Assembly: GCA_903926855.1 (NCBI GenBank)
Contig: CAIYKV010000158.1
Span: 1-50,514 of the forward strand
Length of the DNA stretch: 50,514 nt
Direction of reading: 5' to 3'
Source: an uncultured Bacteroidota bacterium
Lineage (GTDB): Bacteria > Bacteroidota > Bacteroidia > Chitinophagales > Chitinophagaceae
Every line of letters begins with the position of its first letter. Positions within the stretch are counted from its first letter, which is position 1. Positions 1-7,687 of the stretch are shown piece after piece. A program made the translations under genes and the position numbers. The notes below the pieces were generated by a model. The model did not search any database, was not told the DNA's origin, and saw only the letters and a list, made by a program, of their open reading frames with translations.

Positions 1-962
1 CCCTGCCAGCCTGGTTTATCATTATAAGGTTGAAGCAAACAGGCACCCCGACTGCCCAATGCACCATCTGCGTATACCTTAAAACTATTTACAAACAATT
101 TATCGGTTTTATAGGGACCCCTGGCCAGGTATTTTGTCAGGTTCTCATCATTATCACTCAACATCACAAACAAACGCATATCCAGTTTACCCGCTTTTTG
201 TAAAGCATCAATACCGTCAACATCTTTATAGTTTAACCCACAATCGGTGATAGTGGTAAGCCCTTGCTCAAAGCAATTTTTTTGAGCCGCCAGTAACCAT
301 TGTGTATATATTTCTGGAGTAGGTGCAGGAATCTGTGCATACACTTTATCATCTCCATTATCGATCAATACACCTGTCAGTTTTCCGTTTTTTACCTCAA
401 TAGAACCACCTGTAATGGTTTGTCCGGCTTTAATGCCCGCAAGATCCAGCGCTTTCTGATTGGCAATAGATGCATGGCCATCTATTCGGGTTAATACAAC
501 GGGTTTATCTGGAAACATTTTATTCAATGCTTCGTTGGTAGGATAGGTTTTACCCGGCCATTTGTTTTGATCCCATCCCCTGCCCTGTATCCAGGGAAGG
601 TCGGGATGCTTTTTTGAAAAAGCCTGTATTCTATCCAGCGCTTCTTCCCAACTGGTAGTGCCAAACAGATCTGCCTGAAAAAGCGATCTGCCATACGCTA
701 CAAAATGTGCATGTGCATCTATAAAACCAGGATATACAGCTCCTCCTTTGGCATCTATATTTTCAGTTGCGGTATAGGCAGAAAGTATCTCTTCATTTTT
801 ACCTACGGCAAGAATGATTCCGTCTTTTACAGCCATAGCCTGGGCTACTGAAAATGCGGAATCAACCGTATAAATCACAGCGTCATGAATAATGATATCT
901 GCTTTTTGTTTACTACAGGAAGTAAGTATGAAGAACAAGGCAATGCTGTACATTTTTCTCAT
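1..962 (-). CDS. Amidohydrolase family 3 (YtcJ-like) lipoprotein, 3' end missing
   Basis: The gene is read from an ATG at 962 and runs off the left edge, leaving about 320 codons. The N-terminus is a lipoprotein signal with lipobox LTSC followed by SKQK, so the mature enzyme should be anchored in the cell envelope. Further in are the composite-domain strand AMAVKDGIILAVG, the metal-binding start of the barrel GFIDAHAHF, then RGWDQNKWP and the TDCGLN strand. This order is typical of the amidohydrolase 3 / YtcJ group, metal-dependent hydrolases of C-N bonds whose substrates are mostly unknown. The C-terminal metal ligands lie outside the window. The gene stands alone on the minus strand; the repeat at 1003-1017 lies about 40 bp upstream of its start. 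Family assignment is secure, substrate is not. Confidence 0.85.
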   Translation of the reverse strand, partial: MRKMYSIALFFILTSCSKQKADIIIHDAVIYTVDSAFSVAQAMAVKDGIILAVGKNEEILSAYTATENIDAKGGAVYPGFIDAHAHFVAYGRSLFQADLFGTTSWEEALDRIQAFSKKHPDLPWIQGRGWDQNKWPGKTYPTNEALNKMFPDKPVVLTRIDGHASIANQKALDLAGIKAGQTITGGSIEVKNGKLTGVLIDNGDDKVYAQIPAPTPEIYTQWLLAAQKNCFEQGLTTITDCGLNYKDVDGIDALQKAGKLDMRLFVMLSDNDENLTKYLARGPYKTDKLFVNSFKVYADGALGSRGACLLQPYNDKPGWQ

Positions 963-1002
963 AGAAGTAGTTTCTGGATTTTAAAGTTAAGTACTTAATA
1001 AA

Positions 1003-1017
1003 TAACGTGTTGTACTA
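1003..1017 (-). repeat. 15-mer repeat, copy 1 (inverted)
   Basis: Read on the minus strand this is TAGTACAACACGTTA, differing by one base from the two plus-strand copies at 1261-1275 and 1852-1866. It lies about 40 bp upstream of the amidohydrolase start, so it could be an operator. As an inverted copy relative to the others it could also be the left end of a small element. The sequence alone does not decide. Confidence 0.6.
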
Positions 1018-1167
1018 TTAGAACTATTAGTGTCTGGCTAATTAGTATAAACAAAAACTCTCTATATAGGGTGCCAGATGAATAATTTCTAGTCAGTCTC
1101 TGTGGACGGCCCTCTATTGGTTCGATACCGGGCGAATGGCCCTGGCAACAAAAATGATGCGAAGCCT

Positions 1168-1214
1168 CCCGCCATCGGCGGGATAACAGGAACGGGGCTC
1201 CCGAGTACTCGGGA
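1168..1214. other. Pair of GC-rich palindromes
   Basis: CCCGCCATCGGCGGG (1168-1182) folds as a 6-bp stem with a 3-nt loop. TCCCGAGTACTCGGGA (1199-1214) is a perfect 16-bp palindrome. They are 16 bp apart in an AT-rich spacer. Neither is followed by a T run on the plus strand, so they do not look like simple terminators. They could belong to a structured RNA or a dispersed repeat. Confidence 0.55.
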
Positions 1215-1260
1215 CCGTGAGCGACACGAGATTACGAATAATAGAATGACTGAATTTTTA

Positions 1261-1275
1261 TAGCACAACACGTTA
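1261..1275 (+). repeat. 15-mer repeat, copy 2
   Basis: TAGCACAACACGTTA, identical to the copy at 1852-1866. Both are preceded by a T-rich run (TTTTTA). It forms an inverted pair with copy 1, 273 bp from end to end. Confidence 0.65.
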
Positions 1276-1462
1276 TAAATACTTGACAGTGAGCCTTCCC
1301 CATTTACATAGTCGATGCTTATTACAGACCGCTTGGAGAAAAGCCAGAAACTGTTTATATTTATGAAATCAAATTTGGAAGCAACCAACAACTGCTTCCC
1401 ATTCACCTCGTACCCCGGTAACCATCCTCATGTAATCCTGCTTGGGTCACAATTCAGAAATA

Positions 1463-1526
1463 CTTATAGAGACCTTATAGAGACCCTATAGAGACCTTAT
1501 AGAGACTTTGCAGAGACTTTATAGGA
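1463..1526 (+). repeat. 11-bp tandem repeat, about six units
   Basis: Units of 11 bp follow one another without gaps: CTTATAGAGAC (1463, 1474, 1496), the variants CCTATAGAGAC (1485) and TTTGCAGAGAC (1507), and a partial last unit TTTATAGGA. The period is close to one turn of DNA, so all units face the same side of the helix. No gene overlaps it. Confidence 0.85.
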
Positions 1527-1851
1527 AGTCAACTTGCTTACTATTTGTATGATAGCCTATGTATAACCGCAGTATACAGTCATGCTAGAGTCATCCAGGG
1601 GTATTGTTGGCCTAATCCTAAGCTGATGCTGAGCTAAGTATATGCTAAGATTTATTTCTAACCGGGAATCTTGGGTGGCTTTACCCTTACAAAATCGGGG
1701 GTATCAATGAAAAGTCAGTATTATTTAACCTGTTGTGGTATTAAAATAGATGGAAATTCAATTAATTACCGATATTTTTCTTTGCATACTCCGCTAAGAA
1801 TGTATAAAAAACTAGCACTCAACATATATTGATATGTAAACTATTTTTAAA

Positions 1852-1866
1852 TAGCACAACACGTTA
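1852..1866 (+). repeat. 15-mer repeat, copy 3
   Basis: TAGCACAACACGTTA, identical to copy 2 and inverted relative to copy 1, which together would delimit an 864-bp segment (1003-1866). It lies 27 bp beyond the 3' end of hisS. Confidence 0.65.
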
Positions 1867-1893
1867 AATCATTAATAGCTCAATGAGTCCATT

Positions 1894-3300
1894 TTAAAAT
1901 GGAAAGGAAGCCAGTGCTGATTGGGGAATGGTTTGTTGCTCTCCTTTCAAAAGGTTTTTTACAACACAACTTCCGCTCTGTAATTCCTCACTACCCAGAA
2001 TAATGGCATAAGGAATTTGCTTTTTTTCGGCGTATTTAAATTGTTTGTCAAATTTTGCATTTTCGTGAAACAACTCACAGCAGACACCTTTCATTCTCAA
2101 TTCCCGCATCAAAGCAAAAGCGGCTTTGCTCTCCGCTTCGCCAAGGTTAAAAAACAGGACCTGGGTTCCGAGTTGTACGTCTTGGGGAAATACTTTTAAT
2201 TCTTCCATTACATCATAAATCCTGTCTACGCCAAAACTGATACCCACACCTGGAACATCCGGAACGCCAAATAACCCGGTAAGATCATCATACCTGCCAC
2301 CACCACCTATACTACCCATCTCTACATGCAATGCTTTTACTTCAAAAATGATACCTGTATAATAGTTTAATCCCCGGGCCAGCGTGAAATCGGGTTGGAG
2401 TTGAGAGTTCGAGGTTTGGGTTTGGTAATTGAGAACGTATTCAATCTCTTCAATCCCTTGATTGCCTATGGAATTATTTCCCAAAAGTTCTTGTAACTGG
2501 TTAATTTTTTCTTCGGTATCGCCTGAAATAGTCAGGTATTTTTCAATAATTGCAATCTGCGTTGGGTTTAATCCCTTATTCGACAATTCTTCTTTTACCT
2601 TGTCAAGCCCGATTTTATCCAGTTTATCAATCGCAACGGTTATATCGGTTATTTTAAGATCGCTACTTATATTTTCTTTTTGTTCTGGAGCCGAGATAGC
2701 AGCCAATGCTACTATCTCGGCTAATCCCTGTAATATCTTCCGACTGTTAATCTTTATTTCCACAGCAACACCCAGTTTCTCAAAAACCTGACTGTAAATG
2801 CTGACCAGCTCCACTTCATTTAATAAAGATTTACTTCCCACCACATCACAGTCACATTGATAGAATTCCCTGTATCTGCCGCGCTGAGGTCGATCTGCTC
2901 TCCAAACAGGTTGAACCTGGTATCTCTTGAAAGGCATGGTAAGTTGACCGAAATTCATAGCAACATATCTGGCAAATGGAATGGTTAAATCATACCGCAA
3001 TGCTCTTTCGGTAATCTCTTTTGAACTTTTACCCGACAATACTTTATCAAACGCTTCTTTTGTCTGAGTCAGTTTATTGGGGTTATCCAGCCCGTTATTT
3101 AATATTTTAAAGATCAGTTTATCACCTTCATCTCCATATTTGCCCATCAGGGTATCCAGGTTTTCCATTGCCGGTGTTTCGATAGGCTGAAACCCATACA
3201 ATTCAAAAACTGTGCGTATAGTCTGAAAAATATAATTGCGTTTGCGTACTACGGTAGCACCAAAATCTCTGGTTCCCTGTGGTAATGAAGGTTTGCTCAT
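1894..3300 (-). CDS. hisS: Histidyl-tRNA synthetase
   Basis: Class II aminoacyl-tRNA synthetase of 468 residues that charges tRNA-His in the cytoplasm. Motif 1 lies near TPAMENLDTL (42-51). Motif 2 is the long block around RADRPQRGRYREFYQCD (134-150). The histidine-binding HisA block is LARGLNYYTG (307-316), followed by GGGGRYDDL (332-340). Motif 3 is GVGISFGVDRI (351-361). The C-terminal anticodon-binding domain is complete. Just before the HisA block, residues about 289-302 are Q/N/S/T-rich and are encoded by a DNA stretch with a strict 7-bp period (2394-2435), which looks like a repeat acquired in frame. The phosphatase gene lies 47 bp upstream on the same strand, so the two may be co-transcribed. 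Confidence 0.97.
   Translation of the reverse strand: MSKPSLPQGTRDFGATVVRKRNYIFQTIRTVFELYGFQPIETPAMENLDTLMGKYGDEGDKLIFKILNNGLDNPNKLTQTKEAFDKVLSGKSSKEITERALRYDLTIPFARYVAMNFGQLTMPFKRYQVQPVWRADRPQRGRYREFYQCDCDVVGSKSLLNEVELVSIYSQVFEKLGVAVEIKINSRKILQGLAEIVALAAISAPEQKENISSDLKITDITVAIDKLDKIGLDKVKEELSNKGLNPTQIAIIEKYLTISGDTEEKINQLQELLGNNSIGNQGIEEIEYVLNYQTQTSNSQLQPDFTLARGLNYYTGIIFEVKALHVEMGSIGGGGRYDDLTGLFGVPDVPGVGISFGVDRIYDVMEELKVFPQDVQLGTQVLFFNLGEAESKAAFALMRELRMKGVCCELFHENAKFDKQFKYAEKKQIPYAIILGSEELQSGSCVVKNLLKGEQQTIPQSALASFPF
2394..2435. repeat. Heptad (7-bp period) array inside hisS
   Basis: Plus-strand units are GTTGGAG, TTGAGAG, TTCGAGG, TTTGGGT, TTGGTAA and TTGAGAA: six consecutive 7-mers, mostly starting TT. 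The 42 bp equal 14 codons, so the hisS frame is kept. The encoded stretch is polar and low in complexity. Confidence 0.6.
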
Positions 3301-3347
3301 GGGCTAGAATAAATAAATCTTCAGTAACGAAGTAATATTAAATATTT

Positions 3348-3809
3348 TTATGTTTTTGTGTAAGATTGTATGATCTTATCACAAGCTCTGTTCAACAATT
3401 CGAAAACAAGGTGAAAATCTTTTTCTGTACCATACCAGGGATCTGGAACATTCCGTTTTTCGCCTGGATATAAAGCTGATAATATCAGATCTACTTTCTC
3501 CTCCTTCCATTTTGAGCCACTGATCCGCTTCACTTCCTGGTAATTATCCGTATCCATCACATAAATCCTGTCAAATACATCTATGTCTTCACTCACAAAC
3601 TGCCTGCATCGCTGTTTTCGAATATCAATGCCATTTGCCAGGGCTACTTTCTGTGAAGTGGGATGCGGATTTTCACCAATATGATAATTCCCCGTTCCAG
3701 CGCTATCTACAATCCATCCCAACCCTGCTGCCTCTGATTTAGCTTGTAAGATACCCTCTGCCAATGGACTCCTGCAGATATTTCCCAGGCATACCATCAA
3801 GATTTTCAT
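3348..3809 (-). CDS. Low-molecular-weight protein tyrosine phosphatase
   Basis: A 153-residue cytoplasmic phosphatase that removes phosphate from tyrosine through a cysteinyl-phosphate intermediate. The P-loop CLGNICRS begins at residue 7 (nucleophile C7, phosphate-binding R13). The general-acid loop is DPWYG near residue 122. Length matches the family, which is usually 150-165 residues. The gene lies directly upstream of hisS. A promoter-like TTTG-N18-TATCTTTG sequence ends only four bases before the ATG, so the message may have almost no leader. Bacteroidota members of this family are mostly uncharacterised, and the substrate cannot be inferred. Confidence 0.93.
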   Translation of the reverse strand: MKILMVCLGNICRSPLAEGILQAKSEAAGLGWIVDSAGTGNYHIGENPHPTSQKVALANGIDIRKQRCRQFVSEDIDVFDRIYVMDTDNYQEVKRISGSKWKEEKVDLILSALYPGEKRNVPDPWYGTEKDFHLVFELLNRACDKIIQSYTKT

Positions 3810-4146
3810 GGGTCAAAGATACTGTTATGTAAGGATTCTCAAATTTCATCTGAAATGAGCAAGACATGCTGGTTAGCAACGGTATTTTGTAAATCAAACC
3901 CAGCCGGTTCAATCCGGCTAAACGATAAAAGCCAAAGACCCTATGCAGTTCATTGAAACCGGGGAGATAAAAATGAATAAAGTACTAACATTCATTAGTA
4001 TTTCGGACTAACCAATTATGGAAAAAACACATTTAATGCATCTAAGGAGTATACTTACCGATTTGTTTTAAAATGCCGCTGAGATTGTTTCAGCAAAATA
4101 AAATTATTAACTAAATTGCCCGTCCCGGCACAAAATTGATCTTATT
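3810..4146. other. Spacer between divergent genes
   Basis: Apart from the minus-strand promoter, the only structure seen is the hairpin AGCCGGTTCAATCCGGCT (3902-3919), a 6-bp stem with a 6-nt loop and no adjacent T run. No gene or RNA family was recognised. The plus-strand promoter of the following three genes was not clear. Confidence 0.5.
3814..3843 (-). promoter_or_regulatory. Bacteroidota-type promoter for the phosphatase gene
   Basis: On the minus strand, TTTG (3840-3843) is followed after 18 bp by TATCTTTG (3814-3821), close to the known Bacteroidota sigma consensus TTTG-N19-21-TAnnTTTG. The ATG lies four bases further on, so transcription would start at or next to the start codon. Confidence 0.5.
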
Positions 4147-4380
4147 ATGGAAATGGAATACAGAGAGAAATCGAAGAAGAGCTATTCTGTGATACGCATG
4201 ACTTATAATATTACAGTAGGCTTATTTATATTAGGAATGGGTGCCCTTATGTTTCTGGCGGAGCGATTGAAAGTGACGCAAATCACCGATTCGGATCCTT
4301 TATTCCGCTATTTGTTTGGAGGTATCTGTTTATTATATGGCGGATTTCGCTTGTACAGGGGCATTAAGGGTGAGAATTAA
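4147..4380 (+). CDS. Small two-helix membrane protein
   Basis: A 77-residue protein with a charged N-terminus (about 1-20), a hydrophobic helix (about 22-40), a short polar loop and a second helix (about 50-66), ending in basic residues. It has no recognisable domain. It is the first of three same-strand genes: its stop is followed one base later by the ATG of the PstS-like lipoprotein, and a TPR protein comes next. That tight packing suggests a shared job in the envelope, but none can be named. Confidence 0.7.
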   Translation: MEMEYREKSKKSYSVIRMTYNITVGLFILGMGALMFLAERLKVTQITDSDPLFRYLFGGICLLYGGFRLYRGIKGEN

Positions 4381-4381
4381 G

Positions 4382-5296
4382 ATGATGAAAAGGGTATTAT
4401 ATTACGGAGTGCTTTTGTTCTTTGTTTCTTGTGATTCCTCTCCCAAAAAAGAGGATCCGAGAGATACACCTAACAAAGGCGAGATCAATATTAGTGTGGA
4501 TGAAAGTTTTAAACCGGTAATTGAAGAAGAACTGCTGGTACATCACTCAGCATTTCCAAAAACCCGGATTCATGTTTTTTATAAATCGGAAGCAGCTTGT
4601 TTTAAAGACCTCGAATCAGACAGTACACGAATGATACTGGTGGCAAAAGGACTAACAGATGCAGAAGCTAAGATCTTTGAGAATAATTTGTCGTACAGAC
4701 CACAATACGGAATATTGGCTTATGATGCAGTAGCTGTAATCGTAAACAAAGCCTCCAGGGATAGCGTGTTTACCATGGATCAGTTGAAAGATATCCTGAG
4801 TGGAAAAAATAATATTACTGCTGTAATGGATGGTAAAAATGCGACCAGTACTGTGCGGTTTTTAAAGGATAGTGTTTTACATGGTGCGGCATTTGGCACA
4901 AATGTAGTAGCTTCCGAAAACAGTCAACAGGTGGTAGATATTGTATCAAAAAACCCCAAATTGATTGGTTTTGTGGGGTTAAGTTGGGTAGGCGATTTGT
5001 ACGACAAAAAACAGGAAGCCTACCAGGAGAAAATACGATTGGCTAGTGTAGAATGCACCGCATGTCTGGAAAAAGATATGTATGCAAAACCTTCACAGGC
5101 AACCATTACGTATGGCGAATATCCTCTGGCACGGCCCTTGTATTATATATTGAAGGAAAATGAGTCAGGATTGGGAACCGGATTGATGAATTTTATGAGT
5201 ATGGAAAGAGGACAACTTATTTTTCGAAGAGCGTTTCTCGCACCGGCAAAAATGGCTTTTCATGTTCGGTCGGGGAAAATTAAAGATGCAGATTAA
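4382..5296 (+). CDS. PstS-like substrate-binding lipoprotein
   Basis: About 304 residues from the ATG at 4382; a second ATG follows directly at 4385. The longer frame from 4316 would overlap the upstream gene and hide the signal peptide. The N-terminus is a lipoprotein signal ending in the lipobox region FVSCDSSPK. The rest resembles periplasmic phosphate-binding-type proteins, with ISVDESFKPVIEEEL near the start and the YDAVAVIVNKAS and FTMDQLKDILSG stretches. No ABC transporter genes are adjacent, so it is probably not a classic phosphate importer. In related bacteria such proteins often sit near ExbB/ExbD/TonB genes, here found about 21 kb away (recalled association, not tested). Confidence 0.78.
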   Translation: MMKRVLYYGVLLFFVSCDSSPKKEDPRDTPNKGEINISVDESFKPVIEEELLVHHSAFPKTRIHVFYKSEAACFKDLESDSTRMILVAKGLTDAEAKIFENNLSYRPQYGILAYDAVAVIVNKASRDSVFTMDQLKDILSGKNNITAVMDGKNATSTVRFLKDSVLHGAAFGTNVVASENSQQVVDIVSKNPKLIGFVGLSWVGDLYDKKQEAYQEKIRLASVECTACLEKDMYAKPSQATITYGEYPLARPLYYILKENESGLGTGLMNFMSMERGQLIFRRAFLAPAKMAFHVRSGKIKDAD

Positions 5297-5320
5297 CAGA
5301 ACAATTATAAAAACAGACAA

Positions 5321-7153
5321 ATGAAGAAGACCGTTTCTTTGATGTTTACAGCAATGCTTGCTGCGCAGTGTTTGATGGCCCAGTTACCTGATGGGATCAA
5401 GTACATGAGCTTAGAAAAATTTAAGAGTGCAAAAGAAGCGTTCCAGAAAGCCTATGAAGCCAATCCAAAGGATGGTCAGACCATTTATTGGATGGGAGAA
5501 GCAATGCTTTTGCCTGATCCCGGTGCCGGAGATTTTAAAGACCGTGTGCAGGCAGCCAAAGCCCTTTATCAGAAAGGTTTACAGGATATCGGCAGCGACC
5601 CCTGGTTACTGGTGGGTATGGGCCATGTAGATATTTTGGAAGGGGCTGATATGAATTCTGTCAAACAAAAATTTGAACAAGCGATTACTGCAACTACCGA
5701 AACCAAGGGAAAAAATAAAGGCAAACCCAATCCGGCTATCTTAGATGCAATTGGTAGGGCAAATGCGGAAGTACCTATCGGTATGGGTGATCATGCATAT
5801 GCCATCGATAAACTGAAACAAGCTGCTACACTGGATCCTAACAATACCGATATCTACATCAATATGGGTATCAATTACCAGAAAATGGGTGGTGAAAATG
5901 GGGGAGATGCTGTAAAAGCTTACCAGGAAGCCATTAACCATGACCCTAAAAATGCAAGAGCTTTTTACCGTATCGGTAAAATCTATCAAAGTCAGAATAA
6001 CAAAGATCTGTTCGAACAGAATTTCAATAGCGCTATTGCCGCCGACCCTGCATACCCTTTACCTTATATAGCTTTCTTCCTTTACTACGAGAACAAGGAT
6101 GTGAACAAGGCAAAAGAATACCTGGACAAATTTGTTGCCAACGCAGACAAAGATCCATTAACAGATTTCTTTATGGCTGTTTACCTTTTCAGAGCAGGAA
6201 AAAACAGTGAATCATTAGCCAAGCTGAAAGAAATTGAAAATGGGGGAGGTACGAAAGTTTTGCCAAGACTGAATATGATCTATGCTCTTAACTACGACCG
6301 GTTAGGTGATTCTGTTCAGGCCAAAGCATACATAGAAAAATATTTTGCAACGGCGCCTGTTGAAAGAATTGAACCCTCTGATTATGATTTTGCCATCAAG
6401 GTATTATCAAAATTCCCGGGAAATGAGGCCAAAGTAGTTACCTATATTGAGAAAGCATTGGCCAACGATACTTCTAAAGTCAATAAACTGAATTATATGG
6501 CGGGAGCTGCTGATATGTTCGCTAAGGCCAAAATGTATCCCGATCAACTAAAGTGGATACAAAGACAGGTTGACCTGAAAGGTGGCCCCGTAAGTGAAGT
6601 GGATTATTATAAAATGACCAGTATTGCTTTTACTTCGAAAGATTATGCACAAACACTAACACTTGCCAAATCCTATATGGCGGCCTTCCCAGATAAACCA
6701 CAGCCCTATACTTTTTTCAAAAAATCAGCTATTGCTTTAGACCCGGATACTACTGGAACTGCTATTAGCTACTTGCAGTATATGGATTCTATCTATACGC
6801 TGCAGGGAAAGGATAAATACAAAAAGGAGATTTTCCTGAATCAGTATTTTATTCTTCTGACTTATACAAAGCAAATGACAGCTCTTCAGCACAGACCTGA
6901 TTTCAAAGTCAAGACGGATGGAACCAAAACTCCTCCTGTGGAAGAATACCTCGCTATCAGCCAAAAGGCTTTAGATGTTACAGACAGCATGCTTTTAGCA
7001 TATCCTGATCCAAACGACGAGAATAACCAATTTGTAATGAAAGCGAAAACCGGAATTCAGAAGGGGATCGACTATTATACCAAGCCTCCAGCCAAAAAAG
7101 GAGGCGGTTCGGCAGCGGCCACCAATGGTAATGGAGCCTCTCCAAAAGGATAA
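5321..7153 (+). CDS. Secreted tetratricopeptide-repeat protein
   Basis: A 610-residue protein with a signal peptide (MKKTVSLMFTAMLAAQCLMA, residues 1-20), so likely periplasmic. It is built mostly of helix-turn-helix TPR-like repeats, for example AFQKAYEANPKDGQTIYWMG near 41 and AYQEAINHDPKNARAFYRIG near 200. The C-terminus is a short K/G/A/N-rich tail (GGGSAAATNGNG). TPR arrays bind protein partners; none is shown. It follows the PstS-like lipoprotein by 24 bp and is closed by a strong terminator, so the three genes from 4147 form one unit. Confidence 0.85.
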   Translation: MKKTVSLMFTAMLAAQCLMAQLPDGIKYMSLEKFKSAKEAFQKAYEANPKDGQTIYWMGEAMLLPDPGAGDFKDRVQAAKALYQKGLQDIGSDPWLLVGMGHVDILEGADMNSVKQKFEQAITATTETKGKNKGKPNPAILDAIGRANAEVPIGMGDHAYAIDKLKQAATLDPNNTDIYINMGINYQKMGGENGGDAVKAYQEAINHDPKNARAFYRIGKIYQSQNNKDLFEQNFNSAIAADPAYPLPYIAFFLYYENKDVNKAKEYLDKFVANADKDPLTDFFMAVYLFRAGKNSESLAKLKEIENGGGTKVLPRLNMIYALNYDRLGDSVQAKAYIEKYFATAPVERIEPSDYDFAIKVLSKFPGNEAKVVTYIEKALANDTSKVNKLNYMAGAADMFAKAKMYPDQLKWIQRQVDLKGGPVSEVDYYKMTSIAFTSKDYAQTLTLAKSYMAAFPDKPQPYTFFKKSAIALDPDTTGTAISYLQYMDSIYTLQGKDKYKKEIFLNQYFILLTYTKQMTALQHRPDFKVKTDGTKTPPVEEYLAISQKALDVTDSMLLAYPDPNDENNQFVMKAKTGIQKGIDYYTKPPAKKGGGSAAATNGNGASPKG

Positions 7154-7171
7154 ATAAAAAAATATACAAGA

Positions 7172-7203
7172 AATAACTCCCCATTTTGGGGAGTTATTCT
7201 TTT
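7172..7203 (+). terminator. Intrinsic terminator after the TPR gene
   Basis: An 11-bp perfect stem, AATAACTCCCC / GGGGAGTTATT with loop ATTTT (7172-7198), is followed by CTTTTAT. It separates the TPR unit from the nuo operon. Confidence 0.9.
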
Positions 7204-7219
7204 ATATCCTTATCAGGCG

Positions 7220-7227
7220 TATTTTTG
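7220..7227 (+). promoter_or_regulatory. Candidate -7 element of the nuo operon
   Basis: TATTTTTG matches TAnnTTTG and lies 20 bp before the nuoA ATG, just after the preceding terminator. No good -33 TTTG is seen at the usual spacing, so the call rests on the -7 element and its position. Confidence 0.45.
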
Positions 7228-7247
7228 CGCTACAATAATCCAGAAAT

Positions 7248-7649
7248 ATGAGTTGGCTTTCTTTCCTTTCTGACGCAAGTGCTTCCAATTCAGCAAATAA
7301 TTATTTTCCAATAGGCATTCAGTTAATCTTTGCTGCCGGCTTTGTCGCCTTCATGATTGGTTTCTCTGCATGGGTAGGCCCAAAGCGCAAAACAGCAGAT
7401 AAACTTGAAAACTTTTCCAGTGGTATCGAAAGCCACGGAAATGCGCGTCAGCCGATGGCTATTAAGTATTTTCTGGTGGCTATCCTGTTTGTACTATTCG
7501 ATGTAGAAGTGATTTTCTTCTATCCTTATGCTGTCAATTTTCGTGAGTTGGGTTGGCCCGGATTTGGGGCCGTACTAATGTTTGTGGCTTTTTTCCTGGT
7601 TGGGTTTGTCTATATCATTAAAAAAGGCGCACTTAATTGGGAAGACTAG
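7248..7649 (+). CDS. nuoA: NADH-quinone oxidoreductase subunit A
   Basis: A 133-residue membrane subunit of complex I with three hydrophobic helices (about 21-42, 72-92, 100-122). The conserved loop after helix 1 includes KRKTADKLENFSSGIE, followed by the FDVEVIFFYPYAV segment on helix 2, hallmarks of NuoA/ND3. It is first in a complete nuoA-N operon. Heptad-periodic DNA separates it from nuoB. Confidence 0.96.
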   Translation: MSWLSFLSDASASNSANNYFPIGIQLIFAAGFVAFMIGFSAWVGPKRKTADKLENFSSGIESHGNARQPMAIKYFLVAILFVLFDVEVIFFYPYAVNFRELGWPGFGAVLMFVAFFLVGFVYIIKKGALNWED

Positions 7650-7657
7650 AAAGATGA

Positions 7658-7685
7658 TTGTTAATTATTAATAGCTAATTCGAAA
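7658..7685 (+). repeat. Short heptad array between nuoA and nuoB
   Basis: Four consecutive 7-mers TTGTTAA, TTATTAA, TAGCTAA and TTCGAAA fill the spacer just before the nuoB ATG. The pattern matches the TTGNTAA array between nuoI and nuoJ. AT-rich composition weakens the case for this copy taken alone. Confidence 0.4.
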
Positions 7686-7687
7686 AT

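Larger units (their letters stand above)
963..1893. other. Long gene-free spacer rich in repeats
   Basis: About 930 bp without a convincing gene lie between the amidohydrolase start and the hisS stop. The spacer holds three copies of a 15-mer, two strong GC-rich palindromes, an 11-bp tandem repeat, and the perfect palindrome CCATTTTAAAATGG at 1889-1902 overlapping the hisS stop. A 105-codon open frame on the minus strand (1089-1406) has low-complexity composition and no recognisable domain. The stretch 1530-1850 shows nothing further that I can name. Confidence 0.6.

Noticed and set aside
1110..1145. tRNA T-arm-like GGTTCGATACC
   Set aside because: No cloverleaf can be completed around it: acceptor and anticodon arms are missing.
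1089..1406. Minus-strand open frame of 105 codons in the first spacer
   Set aside because: It crosses the GC-rich palindromes, has low-complexity composition and no domain or ribosome binding site; it looks like chance coding through a structured block.
1463..1526. CRISPR-like array
   Set aside because: Units are contiguous 11-mers with no spacers, and no cas genes are present. The same holds for the 7-bp arrays.
3902..3919. Terminator for the minus-strand phosphatase unit
   Set aside because: The hairpin lies upstream, not downstream, of that unit and has no T run on either side.
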